Source of the DNA: Crystallibacter permensis
GTDB taxonomy: Bacteria; Actinomycetota; Actinomycetes; Actinomycetales; Micrococcaceae
Assembly (NCBI RefSeq): GCF_025960875.1
Contig: NZ_JAODLR010000012.1
Coordinates: forward strand, 1 to 64,000
DNA: 64,000 nucleotides
Direction of reading: 5' to 3'
Part shown: piece after piece, positions 34,311-41,722 of the stretch
Numbering within the stretch: position 1 is the first letter of the stretch
Layout: the number at the start of each line of letters is the position of its first letter
Program-made: the position numbers and the translations under genes
Notes under the pieces: generated by a model
What the model was told of the DNA's origin: nothing
What the model saw: the letters and a program-made list of their open reading frames with translations, nothing else
Databases searched by the model: none

Positions 34311-35246
34311 TCACTGATGGTGGTCGAGGGCCGCGAGGAACCGCTTCATGGAGCCGCCGAGATTCCAGTCGGTGGCCAGGCGCTCAAGTTCGGCACGTGG
34401 ATCGCCGTCGACGGGATGGAGCTGAGCGCCGGCTTCCTCGAGACTCGGCAGTTTGAGGTCGCGTACGACGTTCACGACGGCGGGTGCGACCTTCAGGTAG
34501 TCTGCGGCCGCGGTGAGCTTCGACCGTACGGATGCGGACACTCCGCTTCCCGCGTCCGCCGCCGCTAGCAGCCCGTCGAGGGAGCCGTGCTCTCCGAGCA
34601 GCGACGCGGCAGTCTTCTCACCGATGCCGGCGACCCCCGGGAGTCCATCGGAGGCGTCGCCGCGGAGGAGCGCGTAGTCGGCATACTGCTCGGGCAGCAC
34701 ACGGTATTTGCCGACGACCACAGCGTCTGTCAGGACTTCAAGGTTCTTCATGCCGCGCGCGGTGTAGATCACCCGCACTTGGCGGGCGTCGTCGACAACC
34801 TGGAAGAGATCGCGGTCGCCGGTGACCACATCGACTGGAAGGTTGGCGTGGCTGGCGTAGGTGCCGATGACGTCGTCGGCCTCGTGTTCGGGCGCCCCGA
34901 CGACGGCGATTCCGGCGAGCTCGAGCACCCGTCGGATCATCGGAATCTGCGCCTCGAGCCCGGGCGGCACCACCTCCACGTCGGGAGCGTCCGCTACCAC
35001 CTCTGCGACCCGATGCGCTTTGTAGGTGGGGAGGAGGTCGACCCGCCACTGCGGACGCCAGTCGTCGTCCCAACATGCGATCAGATGCGTGGCGTTGTAG
35101 TCGATGGTCAGCCACGCGATCATGTCCAGCAGGCCGCGCACAGCGTTAACCGGCGTGCCGTCAGCCCGCTGGATCGTGTCGGGCATGCCGTAGAAGGCGC
35201 GGAAGTACAGTGACGCAGTGTCAAGGAGCATCAGGCGATCGGGCAT
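34311..35246 (-). CDS. Stand-alone 5'-3' exonuclease (FEN/PolA N-domain)
   Basis: Structure-specific nuclease of about 311 residues, like the N-terminal domain of DNA polymerase I. Acidic metal-site residues are seen in LLLDTASLYFRAF, ACWDDDWRPQWR, EHEADDVIGTYA and VTGDRDLFQVVDD. The helix-3-turn-helix DNA-binding motif is LPGVAGIGEKTAASLL (about residue 195). Start at ATG 35246 with CAGGATC; an upstream GTG would add five residues. No polymerase domain follows, as in other actinobacterial free-standing copies used in flap or RNA-primer removal. Confidence 0.9.
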   Translation of the reverse strand: MPDRLMLLDTASLYFRAFYGMPDTIQRADGTPVNAVRGLLDMIAWLTIDYNATHLIACWDDDWRPQWRVDLLPTYKAHRVAEVVADAPDVEVVPPGLEAQIPMIRRVLELAGIAVVGAPEHEADDVIGTYASHANLPVDVVTGDRDLFQVVDDARQVRVIYTARGMKNLEVLTDAVVVGKYRVLPEQYADYALLRGDASDGLPGVAGIGEKTAASLLGEHGSLDGLLAAADAGSGVSASVRSKLTAAADYLKVAPAVVNVVRDLKLPSLEEAGAQLHPVDGDPRAELERLATDWNLGGSMKRFLAALDHHQ

Positions 35247-35365
35247 AACTGATCCTGACACGGATACACCGGGATGTCAGTGCCTCACGGTTTCCGGGTG
35301 TTCGTGCCCGGCCTTCCGCTGCCGCGGCTACGGTGGAGCCATGGCGCTAACGAAAGGGGCAGCTG

Positions 35366-35944
35366 ATGGAAGACTATTTTGCCGGTGACGAGCGATCGAT
35401 GCGCGAGCGGATGCTCGCAGGCGACCTCTATATTGCCGACGACCCGGAGCTGGCCGCGGACAGCACCCGCGCGATCGAACTCGCGGACCGTTACAACAGG
35501 GTCTGGCCCAGCGACCGCGGCGCGGCAGGGGAGATCCTGCGCGACCTGCTGGGGGCGATCGGCGAGGGCTCCGAGGTCCGGCCACCCGTGTTCGTGGACT
35601 ACGGCCATTACGTCAGCATCGGTGCGCGGACCTTCATCAACTACAACCTCACGGCCCTGGATGTCGCTGCGATTACGATCGGCGACGATGTTCAGATCGG
35701 TCCCAACGTCCAGCTGCTGACGCCAACGCACCCGGTGGAGCCGAAGCCGCGCCGCGACAAACTGGAAGCAGCGCAGCCCATCACCATTGGGGACAACGTG
35801 TGGATCGGCGGCGGAGCGATCATTCTGCCGGGCGTTACGGTTGGCGAAAACACTGTGATCGGCGCGGGCGCGGTTGTCACGAAGGACCTGCCGGCAAACG
35901 TCGTAGCCGTGGGTAACCCGGCGCGGGTGGTCCGCGAGCTCTAA
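35366..35944 (+). CDS. Maltose/galactoside O-acetyltransferase family
   Basis: 192-residue left-handed beta-helix acetyltransferase. The N-terminal maltose-acetyltransferase cap (MEDYFAGDERSMRERMLAGDLY) is followed by hexapeptide repeats (about residues 70-185), with the active-site His in LLTPTHPV. The end, VIGAGAVVTKDLPANVVAVGNPARVV, is typical of Maa/LacA/NodL. It transfers acetyl from acetyl-CoA to a sugar hydroxyl. AAAGGGG precedes the ATG. It stands alone, so the sugar is unknown. Confidence 0.88.
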   Translation: MEDYFAGDERSMRERMLAGDLYIADDPELAADSTRAIELADRYNRVWPSDRGAAGEILRDLLGAIGEGSEVRPPVFVDYGHYVSIGARTFINYNLTALDVAAITIGDDVQIGPNVQLLTPTHPVEPKPRRDKLEAAQPITIGDNVWIGGGAIILPGVTVGENTVIGAGAVVTKDLPANVVAVGNPARVVREL

Positions 35945-36027
35945 AGAAATATCTTGACGGCTCCCTCTGGCTGGGGGAAGCTTTTCGCCAGCGGATTCTC
36001 CTCCGCTTACGCAGGGAAAGGCTCGTC

Positions 36028-36915
36028 ATGATCAACGAAGATTCGAAGACCGGTGTCCGGCGATATAAACGATGGCTGCCGGCGCTGATGCTGTGCCTGC
36101 TTATGTCAGCTGTAGGCATTGGCGCCGCCCCGGCTGCAGATGCCGCCCCAAACAAGGGCGGCGGCAAGGGCGACAGCGGTGGCAGCACGGACCTGCTCGG
36201 CAATGATGTGTCCTGGCCGCAATGCGGCAAGGCGCTTCCGGATAACCCGGCGTTCGCCATCATCGGGGTGACCGGCGGCTTGGCCAACAACACCAACCCC
36301 TGCCTGTCCGAGCAATTGGCCTGGGCGGAGGAAGAGACGCTGACGGACGCCACCGGCCAGCCTGATGTGGCGCTCTACGTCAACACTGCCAACGCAGGGC
36401 ACGCGGGTTCCTGGTGGCCGGACAGCAACGTCTACCCGGAAGACGTCGATGATCCCGATTCCGTCGTCGTAGATAATCCTTACGGTAAGTGCAGCGGGGC
36501 CGAAGATGCGGCCTGCGCCTACATGTACGGCTGGGCCAAGGCCTACGACGACGCCAACATCCGCGGCATCAGCAACCCGGAGGATTATCTGTGGTGGCTC
36601 GACGTCGAAACCGAGAACAGCTGGTCCGAGACCGATCTGGAGGCCAACAGGGCCTCTCTGGAGGGCATGACCGACTACTTCGAGAGCATAGATGCCGACG
36701 TCGGCATTTACTCGACCAACTTCCAGTGGGGCCAGATCGTTGGCCAGGTCAGTGCGGACAGCAGCCTGGCCGGACTCCCGAGTTGGCTGGCCGGGGCACG
36801 GACAGCCAACGGGGCCAAGAACAACTGCTCCTCTGCGCCGCTCACGCCCGGCGGTTACGTGTCCGTCACGCAGTTCGTCTCGCGCGGCTTCGACTACGAC
36901 TACTCCTGCATTTAG
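36028..36915 (+). CDS. Secreted protein, GH25/DUF1906-like fold
   Basis: 295 residues with a signal peptide (hydrophobic segment about residues 17-36; probable cleavage after AADA/APN) and a Gly/Lys/Ser linker. The domain starts GNDVSWPQCGKALP, and includes VALYVNTANAGHAGSWWP, a WWLDVETENSW block (about 190) and VGIYSTNFQWGQI. The D-x-E pattern after a beta-strand recalls GH25-like or DUF1906 barrels that cleave or bind cell-wall glycan. Four or more Cys suggest disulphides. Exported, function inferred only by fold resemblance. Confidence 0.65.
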   Translation: MINEDSKTGVRRYKRWLPALMLCLLMSAVGIGAAPAADAAPNKGGGKGDSGGSTDLLGNDVSWPQCGKALPDNPAFAIIGVTGGLANNTNPCLSEQLAWAEEETLTDATGQPDVALYVNTANAGHAGSWWPDSNVYPEDVDDPDSVVVDNPYGKCSGAEDAACAYMYGWAKAYDDANIRGISNPEDYLWWLDVETENSWSETDLEANRASLEGMTDYFESIDADVGIYSTNFQWGQIVGQVSADSSLAGLPSWLAGARTANGAKNNCSSAPLTPGGYVSVTQFVSRGFDYDYSCI

Positions 36916-36922
36916 CCCCTCA

Positions 36923-36992
36923 GCGAGAACGTCCCTAAAGCACGAGAACGTCCCTTGCACGCCGAATACAAACGGTAAGGGACGTTCTCGTG
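36923..36992. repeat. 70-bp palindromic repeat, copy 1
   Basis: Three arms of one 12-16-bp unit: GCGAGAACGTCCCTA and CACGAGAACGTCCCTT in tandem, then the reverse complement AAGGGACGTTCTCGTG after a 20-bp spacer. The second and third arms form a perfect 16-bp stem. The same three-arm layout recurs at 53839-53909. It looks like a REP/MITE-type dispersed element; it lies 8 bp after a stop codon and could act as a terminator. Confidence 0.8.
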
Positions 36993-37049
36993 GTCGAAAC
37001 ACCCTGCACGGCCGGATCACCTGAGCGCAGGGCTGCTCGCGCAGCGGAC

Positions 37050-37469
37050 CTACTGCTGGGGCTGGCCGGCGATGTTGACCAGCCAGTTGATGCCGAATTT
37101 GTCCGTGAACATGCCAAAGGTATCGCCCCAGGGAGCCTTCTCCAGCGGTTCAGCGATGTTGGCGCCCTCGGTCAGTTTGTCCCAGTAGCCGCGCAGTTCG
37201 GCTTCGTCGTCGCCGCTGAGGGAGACCGAGATGTTGTCTCCGGGGTTGTAGGCCATGCCGTTCGGGGTGTCCGCGCACATGAGGGTGAGGCCGTTCGGGG
37301 TCTCCAGCATGGAGTGCATGATCTTCTCGCCTTCGGCTGGATCGTCACTGGCATGCAGTTCGGCGAAGGTGCTGCGGGTCAGTTCGCCACCGAAGGCCGC
37401 GTGGTAAAAATCCATGGCCTGCCGGGCGTTGTCGCGGAAGCTGAGGTACGGGTTGAGGCGCGTTGCCAT
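37050..37469 (-). CDS. VOC-family protein (PhnB/YjdN-like)
   Basis: 139-residue glyoxalase/bleomycin-resistance fold protein. It begins with TRLNPYLSFRDNARQAMDFYHAAFGGELT and has HSMLETPNGLTLMCADTP and the end WGDTFGMFTDKFGINWLVNI, as in the PhnB/3-demethylubiquinone-methyltransferase-like subgroup. AAAGGAG precedes the ATG. Members are often of unknown substrate. It is convergent with the secreted protein across the repeat. Confidence 0.85.
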   Translation of the reverse strand: MATRLNPYLSFRDNARQAMDFYHAAFGGELTRSTFAELHASDDPAEGEKIMHSMLETPNGLTLMCADTPNGMAYNPGDNISVSLSGDDEAELRGYWDKLTEGANIAEPLEKAPWGDTFGMFTDKFGINWLVNIAGQPQQ

Positions 37470-37571
37470 GATCGAACTCCTTTGTTGGTCATGCTCGGGT
37501 TCTATCCAAGGTTGATTATTTACCAGAGGCTGCGGGTAGGGAAGACTGCGGGGTGACGGAAAGTTGGTTCC

Positions 37572-38372
37572 ATGCCAGTTCAGTTGTCATCGCACGCGCA
37601 GGTCTTGGTTGCGGAGAGGCTGCGCGCTGCGGGCTGTGTCTTTGCCGAGGACGAGGCACAGCTGCTGGTCGCTGCCGCGCTGACACCGGCCGCGCTTGAG
37701 GACATGCTGGGCCGGCGGGTTGCCGGGCTGCCGCTGGAACAGATTCTCGGCTGGGCGGAGTTTTGCGGCCTGCGGATCGCTGTGGAGCCCGGCGTGTTTG
37801 TGCCCCGCCGACGGACGGAGTTCCTGGCTTCCAAGGCCATCGACCTGGCTCGCCTCGTGGACGGCTCACCCGTAGCGGTCGACCTTTGCTGCGGCTCGGG
37901 CGCCGTTGCGGCGGCGCTGGCGGACGCCGTGAGCGGGCTGGAACTGTACGCGGCGGATATCGACCCTGCGGCGGTGCGCTGCGCTCGCCGCAATCTCGGC
38001 ACGGCAGGCCAGGTGCATGAAGGGGATCTCTACGCTGCGCTGCCCATTGACCTGCGCGGCCGGGTTGACGTCCTCGTGGCCAACGCACCCTACGTTCCTA
38101 CCGGAGCGATCGGGATGATGCCGCCGGAAGCCCGTCTGCATGAACCGCGGGCAGCGCTCGATGGTGGGACGGACGGACTGGACATCCAGCGGCGCGTAGT
38201 CGATGCCGCGCATGAGTGGCTGGCACCCGGGGGCTACCTGTTGGTCGAGACCGGCCCGAGCCAACTGAATGAGACCGCGCGGATTTTCGAGGGCAACAGT
38301 TTTGCCGCCCAAGCCGCCTATTCCGCGGAGCTGGACGCTGCCGTCGTTGTTGGAACGATCCTCAGGAAATAG
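37572..38372 (+). CDS. PrmC-related protein-glutamine N5-methyltransferase
   Basis: SAM-dependent methyltransferase of 266 residues. The SAM motif is VAVDLCCGSGAVAAALA (about residue 98), with acidic loop YAADIDPAAV. The catalytic NPPY of PrmC/HemK reads NAPYVPTG (about 178). This NAPY form marks a PrmC-related actinobacterial subgroup whose substrate is not release factors as far as I know. The N-terminal helical bundle is present. No ribosome site is evident before the ATG. Confidence 0.82.
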   Translation: MPVQLSSHAQVLVAERLRAAGCVFAEDEAQLLVAAALTPAALEDMLGRRVAGLPLEQILGWAEFCGLRIAVEPGVFVPRRRTEFLASKAIDLARLVDGSPVAVDLCCGSGAVAAALADAVSGLELYAADIDPAAVRCARRNLGTAGQVHEGDLYAALPIDLRGRVDVLVANAPYVPTGAIGMMPPEARLHEPRAALDGGTDGLDIQRRVVDAAHEWLAPGGYLLVETGPSQLNETARIFEGNSFAAQAAYSAELDAAVVVGTILRK

Positions 38373-38412
38373 GACCGCGGGCATTTGACCGCCGTTCCCA
38401 AATCTCTTGACG

Positions 38413-38441
38413 CAAACCGGTTTGTAACGCAAACTGGTTTG
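38413..38441. promoter_or_regulatory. Two tandem CAAAC-N2-GTTTG palindromes (operator)
   Basis: CAAACCGGTTTG (38413-38424) and CAAACTGGTTTG (38430-38441), 17 bp centre to centre, the first perfect and the second with one central mismatch. TTGACG, a good -35 hexamer, abuts the first. They lie 32-60 bp upstream of the first gene of an operon that encodes a small winged-helix regulator, so autoregulation is likely. Confidence 0.65.
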
Positions 38442-38472
38442 TGTGATCCACCACGAAGGAAGGCAAGCGAGC

Positions 38473-39147
38473 ATGGCACCGCATTCCAACAGCACCGGCG
38501 CCCAGCCCGGCGAACCGGAAGAGGCCCCGCTGGACCTGCACGCCGCGCTGCGCCTGGTCAACGACGCCGAAACCAAAGCGCGGGAGGAGCTCCAGGGCAA
38601 CGAGGCCGGCGTCTACCTGATCTGGGGTTTCGCCTGGCTGCTCGGTTACGGCGCGATGCACGGCGCCAGGTTCGGCTGGCTTCCGCTTAGCGCCGGGGCG
38701 TCGCTGACGGTCTTTGCCGCCTGCATCATGGTCGCGCTGTCGACCACGGTCTACATCGTGACCCGGCAGCGGCGCGGCATCCGCGGACACTCGTCCTTCG
38801 TCGGCGCCATGTACGGCGGCGCGTGGGCGCTGGGCTTCATGGTGATGGGCACGCTGTCCGGGGTGATCGGCGCCGCCGTCGACGATTTCTGGCTCACCGG
38901 CATGATCATCAACGGGATCGCGCTGCTGATTGTCGGGCTGATGTATATGGTCGGCGGCGCGATGTTCAACGACAAGAGCCAGGCCCGGCTGGGCATCTGG
39001 TTCCTCGTGGCGAACATCATCGCGATTCTGGCCGGTCCGGCAAACTTCGTGACCGTCTGCTTCATCCTCGGCCCGCTCGGCTTCTTCGCCGGAGCCCTGG
39101 CGGAATTCCGCCGGCGCCGGCGGCTGCGGAACCGCGGGAAGGTGTAG
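38473..39147 (+). CDS. Membrane protein of unknown function, first gene of a regulator-ABC operon
   Basis: 224 residues with about six hydrophobic segments after a polar N-terminus (LDLHAALRLVNDAETKAREEL). Start at ATG 38473 with GAAGGAAGG; an upstream GTG overlaps the operator. The second gene, a winged-helix regulator, follows by 2 bp, then ABC-2 ATPase and permease genes. I do not know this family, but the arrangement suggests a sensor or partner of the transporter. Confidence 0.72.
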   Translation: MAPHSNSTGAQPGEPEEAPLDLHAALRLVNDAETKAREELQGNEAGVYLIWGFAWLLGYGAMHGARFGWLPLSAGASLTVFAACIMVALSTTVYIVTRQRRGIRGHSSFVGAMYGGAWALGFMVMGTLSGVIGAAVDDFWLTGMIINGIALLIVGLMYMVGGAMFNDKSQARLGIWFLVANIIAILAGPANFVTVCFILGPLGFFAGALAEFRRRRRLRNRGKV

Positions 39148-39149
39148 CC

Positions 39150-39446
39150 GTGGCCGAACTGGACCCGGTGATCCACGCCGAATCCCGGCTACGTGCCATC
39201 ACGATCCTGAACGAGGTGGGGGAGCGGGACAAGATCGCCTTCACCAAGCTGCGCAAGATGCTGGACATGACCGCCGGCAACCTCTCCACCCACCTGCGCA
39301 AGCTCGAAGACGCCGGCTACGTGGAGGTCACCAAGACCATCGAGGGCCGCACCCCCGCCACTTACGTGGGCATCACCGCCAAGGGCAAGGCCGCCTATGC
39401 GCAGTACCGGGTGGCGCTGCGCGAACTGCTCACCGGCCTGCCCTAG
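39150..39446 (+). CDS. Winged-helix transcriptional regulator
   Basis: 98-residue DNA-binding protein: HAESRLRAITILNE, TKLRKMLDMTAGNLSTHLRKLEDAGYV (recognition helix) and KTIEGRTPATYVGITAKGK (wing). This is the compact HTH type found in YjdI/PF13601-like single-domain regulators. GTG start with GGGAAGG. It probably binds the CAAAC palindromes in front of its own operon. There is no ligand domain, so signal sensing may depend on the upstream membrane protein or on dimer stability. Confidence 0.85.
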   Translation: MAELDPVIHAESRLRAITILNEVGERDKIAFTKLRKMLDMTAGNLSTHLRKLEDAGYVEVTKTIEGRTPATYVGITAKGKAAYAQYRVALRELLTGLP

Positions 39447-39511
39447 GCGCTGTAGTTCCGCCCGAATAACACCGCAAGAACGGCAAAATCCGCACTCATC
39501 CAGGAGCACCG

Positions 39512-40513
39512 ATGAAAGTCCCTGCACTAGTTGCTGAACGTACTTCTGAAGCAACTTCCAACTCCGCTTCCAACCCCACCGAACAGCGTACGACGGCGGT
39601 GCTCGCCTCCGTCACGAATGCCTCCAAGAGCTTCGGCAACACCACGGCGCTGAGCGGCATCAATCTGGACATTCACGCCGGCGAAGCGCTGGGCCTGCTC
39701 GGTCCCAACGGTGCTGGGAAGTCGACGCTGATCAGCCTGCTCGCCGGCCTCCGCCGGGCCGACTCCGGCAGAGTGGAACTGTTCGGCCGCAACCCGCTGG
39801 ACCCGAAGGCGCGGCTGCAGCTGGGCACCACGCCGCAGGCCACCTCCGTCCCGCAGACCCTGAAGCTGCGCGAGACCGTGGACTTCGTGGCGGCGCACTA
39901 CCCGGACCCGGTTCCCACCGCAGAGTTGCTGGCCGACTTCGGCCTGAGCAAGATGGCCGAGAAGCAGTGCGGCGCGCTCTCCGGCGGCCAGCAGCGCCGG
40001 CTGCTGGTGGCGCTGGCGCTGGTGGGCCGGCCGCGCCTGGTGGTGCTGGACGAACCGACCACCGGCCTGGACGTGGACGCCCGCGAAACCTTGTGGCAGC
40101 GGCTGGAAGAATACCGCCGCGGCGGCGGGACGCTGCTGATCACCAGCCACTACCTCGAAGAGATCCAGGCGCTCGCGAGCCGCGTGGTAGTGATCGACCG
40201 CGGGACCGTGATCGCAGACGGCAGCGTGGACGAGATCCGCAGCCATGTGGCAATCAGCAAGGTCTCGTTCAAAAGCCAGCTGCCGGCGTCGTTCTTTGAA
40301 TCCTTTCCACAGGCGGTCAGCGCCGCCACCAGCGCCAAGGGCATCACCACCGTGGTGACGCAGGACGCAGACGCGACCGTGCGGCAGTTGGTCCGCGAGG
40401 GCGTCGAATTCACGGGACTGGAAGTCCACGCCGCCAGCCTGGAAGAAGCCTTCCTGGCGCTGACCCGCCATTCCTCCGAAGCAGCCACCGAGACCGCAAA
40501 GGATTCGGCATGA
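39512..40513 (+). CDS. ABC-2 exporter ATPase
   Basis: ATP-binding subunit of 333 residues. Walker A GPNGAGKST (about residue 67), Q-loop TTPQA, signature LSGGQQRR (about 157), Walker B LVVLDEPTTGLD and H-loop ITSHYLEE. The C-terminal 90 residues are an accessory domain as in drug and lantibiotic exporters (DrrA/CcmA type). GTG of the permease overlaps its end (ATGA). It belongs to the operon starting at 38473. Confidence 0.9.
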   Translation: MKVPALVAERTSEATSNSASNPTEQRTTAVLASVTNASKSFGNTTALSGINLDIHAGEALGLLGPNGAGKSTLISLLAGLRRADSGRVELFGRNPLDPKARLQLGTTPQATSVPQTLKLRETVDFVAAHYPDPVPTAELLADFGLSKMAEKQCGALSGGQQRRLLVALALVGRPRLVVLDEPTTGLDVDARETLWQRLEEYRRGGGTLLITSHYLEEIQALASRVVVIDRGTVIADGSVDEIRSHVAISKVSFKSQLPASFFESFPQAVSAATSAKGITTVVTQDADATVRQLVREGVEFTGLEVHAASLEEAFLALTRHSSEAATETAKDSA

Positions 40514-41316
40514 CCACCCTGGCCCATCGCAATCCAGCGCCGCCCACGCAGGCGGCGCTGCTCAAGGCCCACACCAAGGCGCAGGTGCTGGAACAGCTGC
40601 GCATTCCCGTGGCCGTCATCTCCTCCACAGTCTTCCCGACCCTGGCCCTGCTGTTCTTCGTGATTCCGCAGGAGATGGTCACCTCGAACCCGATCACCGC
40701 GCTGACTGCGATCGCCCAACTGGCTCTGTTCGGCGTGATGAGCTCGTTCCTGTTCAACTACGGCATCGGCATCGCCGAGGAGCGGGCCAACCCCTGGAAC
40801 AGCTACCTGCGCACGCTGCCTGCGGGTCCGGTGCCGTCGACCATCGCGCGGGCGTTGACGGCGATGATGTTCGCGTTCTTCGCGCTGATTCCGGTGCTGA
40901 TCCTGGGCGGACTGATGACCTCGGCGCCGGAGGCCTTCACCAACGGCGAGCTGTCCTGGAGCCGGATTCCGCTGTCCGTGGTGGTCTGGCTGTTCTGCGG
41001 GCTGCCGTTCCTGGCGCTCGGGCTGTTCATCGGCTACCTCTGCACGTCCAAGGTGGCGATCGCGGTGACCCAGGTGGTGTTCTTCCCGATGGCGTTCGCC
41101 GGCGGGATGATGCTCCCGCCGATCATGTTCCCCGACTGGCTGAACACGTTTTCGCTGTTCCTGCCGTCCCGGGCGGCGCGCGATATCGCGGTCCAGGTGC
41201 TCTCCGGCCAGGGCATGCACGCCAGCTCGGTTCTCTGCCTGGTGGCGTGGACGCTGGTGCTGGGCGGGCTGGCGCTCTGGGCGAACCGGCGGGACCAGGG
41301 CCGCCGGTTCCGGTAG
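40510..41316 (+). CDS. ABC-2 exporter permease
   Basis: 268 residues, six hydrophobic segments, ABC-2 family with the C-terminal block MAFAGGMMLPPIMFPDWLNTFSLFLPSRAA (split here: GGMMLPPIMFPDWL). It pairs with the preceding ATPase by a 4-bp overlap. Cargo is unknown. The small-regulator context fits an inducible drug or envelope-stress exporter. Confidence 0.88.
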   Translation: MTTLAHRNPAPPTQAALLKAHTKAQVLEQLRIPVAVISSTVFPTLALLFFVIPQEMVTSNPITALTAIAQLALFGVMSSFLFNYGIGIAEERANPWNSYLRTLPAGPVPSTIARALTAMMFAFFALIPVLILGGLMTSAPEAFTNGELSWSRIPLSVVVWLFCGLPFLALGLFIGYLCTSKVAIAVTQVVFFPMAFAGGMMLPPIMFPDWLNTFSLFLPSRAARDIAVQVLSGQGMHASSVLCLVAWTLVLGGLALWANRRDQGRRFR

Positions 41317-41388
41317 CTCCCCGGGTTCGACCTCTGGTTCCGATAAGCGCCGGTTCCCCCGGAACGCCGGCAGCCGTATCCTGACAGC

Positions 41389-41631
41389 ATGGCTGTGACA
41401 ATAACTGTCCGTGACGTCCCGGAGGAAGTCCGGGCGCGGCTGGCTGAGCAGGCTGCCCGCTCCGGCCGGACCATGCAGGAATACTTGGCAGCCGAACTCC
41501 GCCAGCTAGCGGACCGTCCCCGTCCTGTGGATTTTGTCCGCAGGCTTGAAAGCCGCGTCGAGCTGGACACCGCGGACGTCTCGGCAGACGACATCCTGTC
41601 AGCACGCGATTCCGGCCGCCAATACCGGTAG
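41389..41631 (+). CDS. Ribbon-helix-helix antitoxin (FitA/VapB-like), orphan
   Basis: 80-residue protein with N-terminal RHH domain (VTITVRDVPEEVRARLAEQA, RSGRTMQEYLAAEL) and a C-terminal tail of the kind that wraps a PIN toxin. In VapBC or FitAB loci the toxin gene follows immediately. Here only 91 bp separate it from the MATE gene and no PIN-like frame is present. It is either an orphan antitoxin acting in trans or as a regulator, or the toxin has been lost. Confidence 0.8.
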   Translation: MAVTITVRDVPEEVRARLAEQAARSGRTMQEYLAAELRQLADRPRPVDFVRRLESRVELDTADVSADDILSARDSGRQYR

Positions 41632-41709
41632 CCGGCGGCAACAGCCACTAACGACGGCGAACGGGCCGGTGTGCCGCTTCCTCACGCCTGGATAGTCGGT
41701 GCGGAGTCC

Positions 41710-41715
41710 TAAGCT
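41710..41715 (+). promoter_or_regulatory. -10 box of a leaderless promoter (MATE gene)
   Basis: TAAGCT ends 7 bases before GTG 41723. GGGAGG lies only one base from the GTG, too close for a normal ribosome site. Confidence 0.4.
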
Positions 41716-41722
41716 GGGAGGC

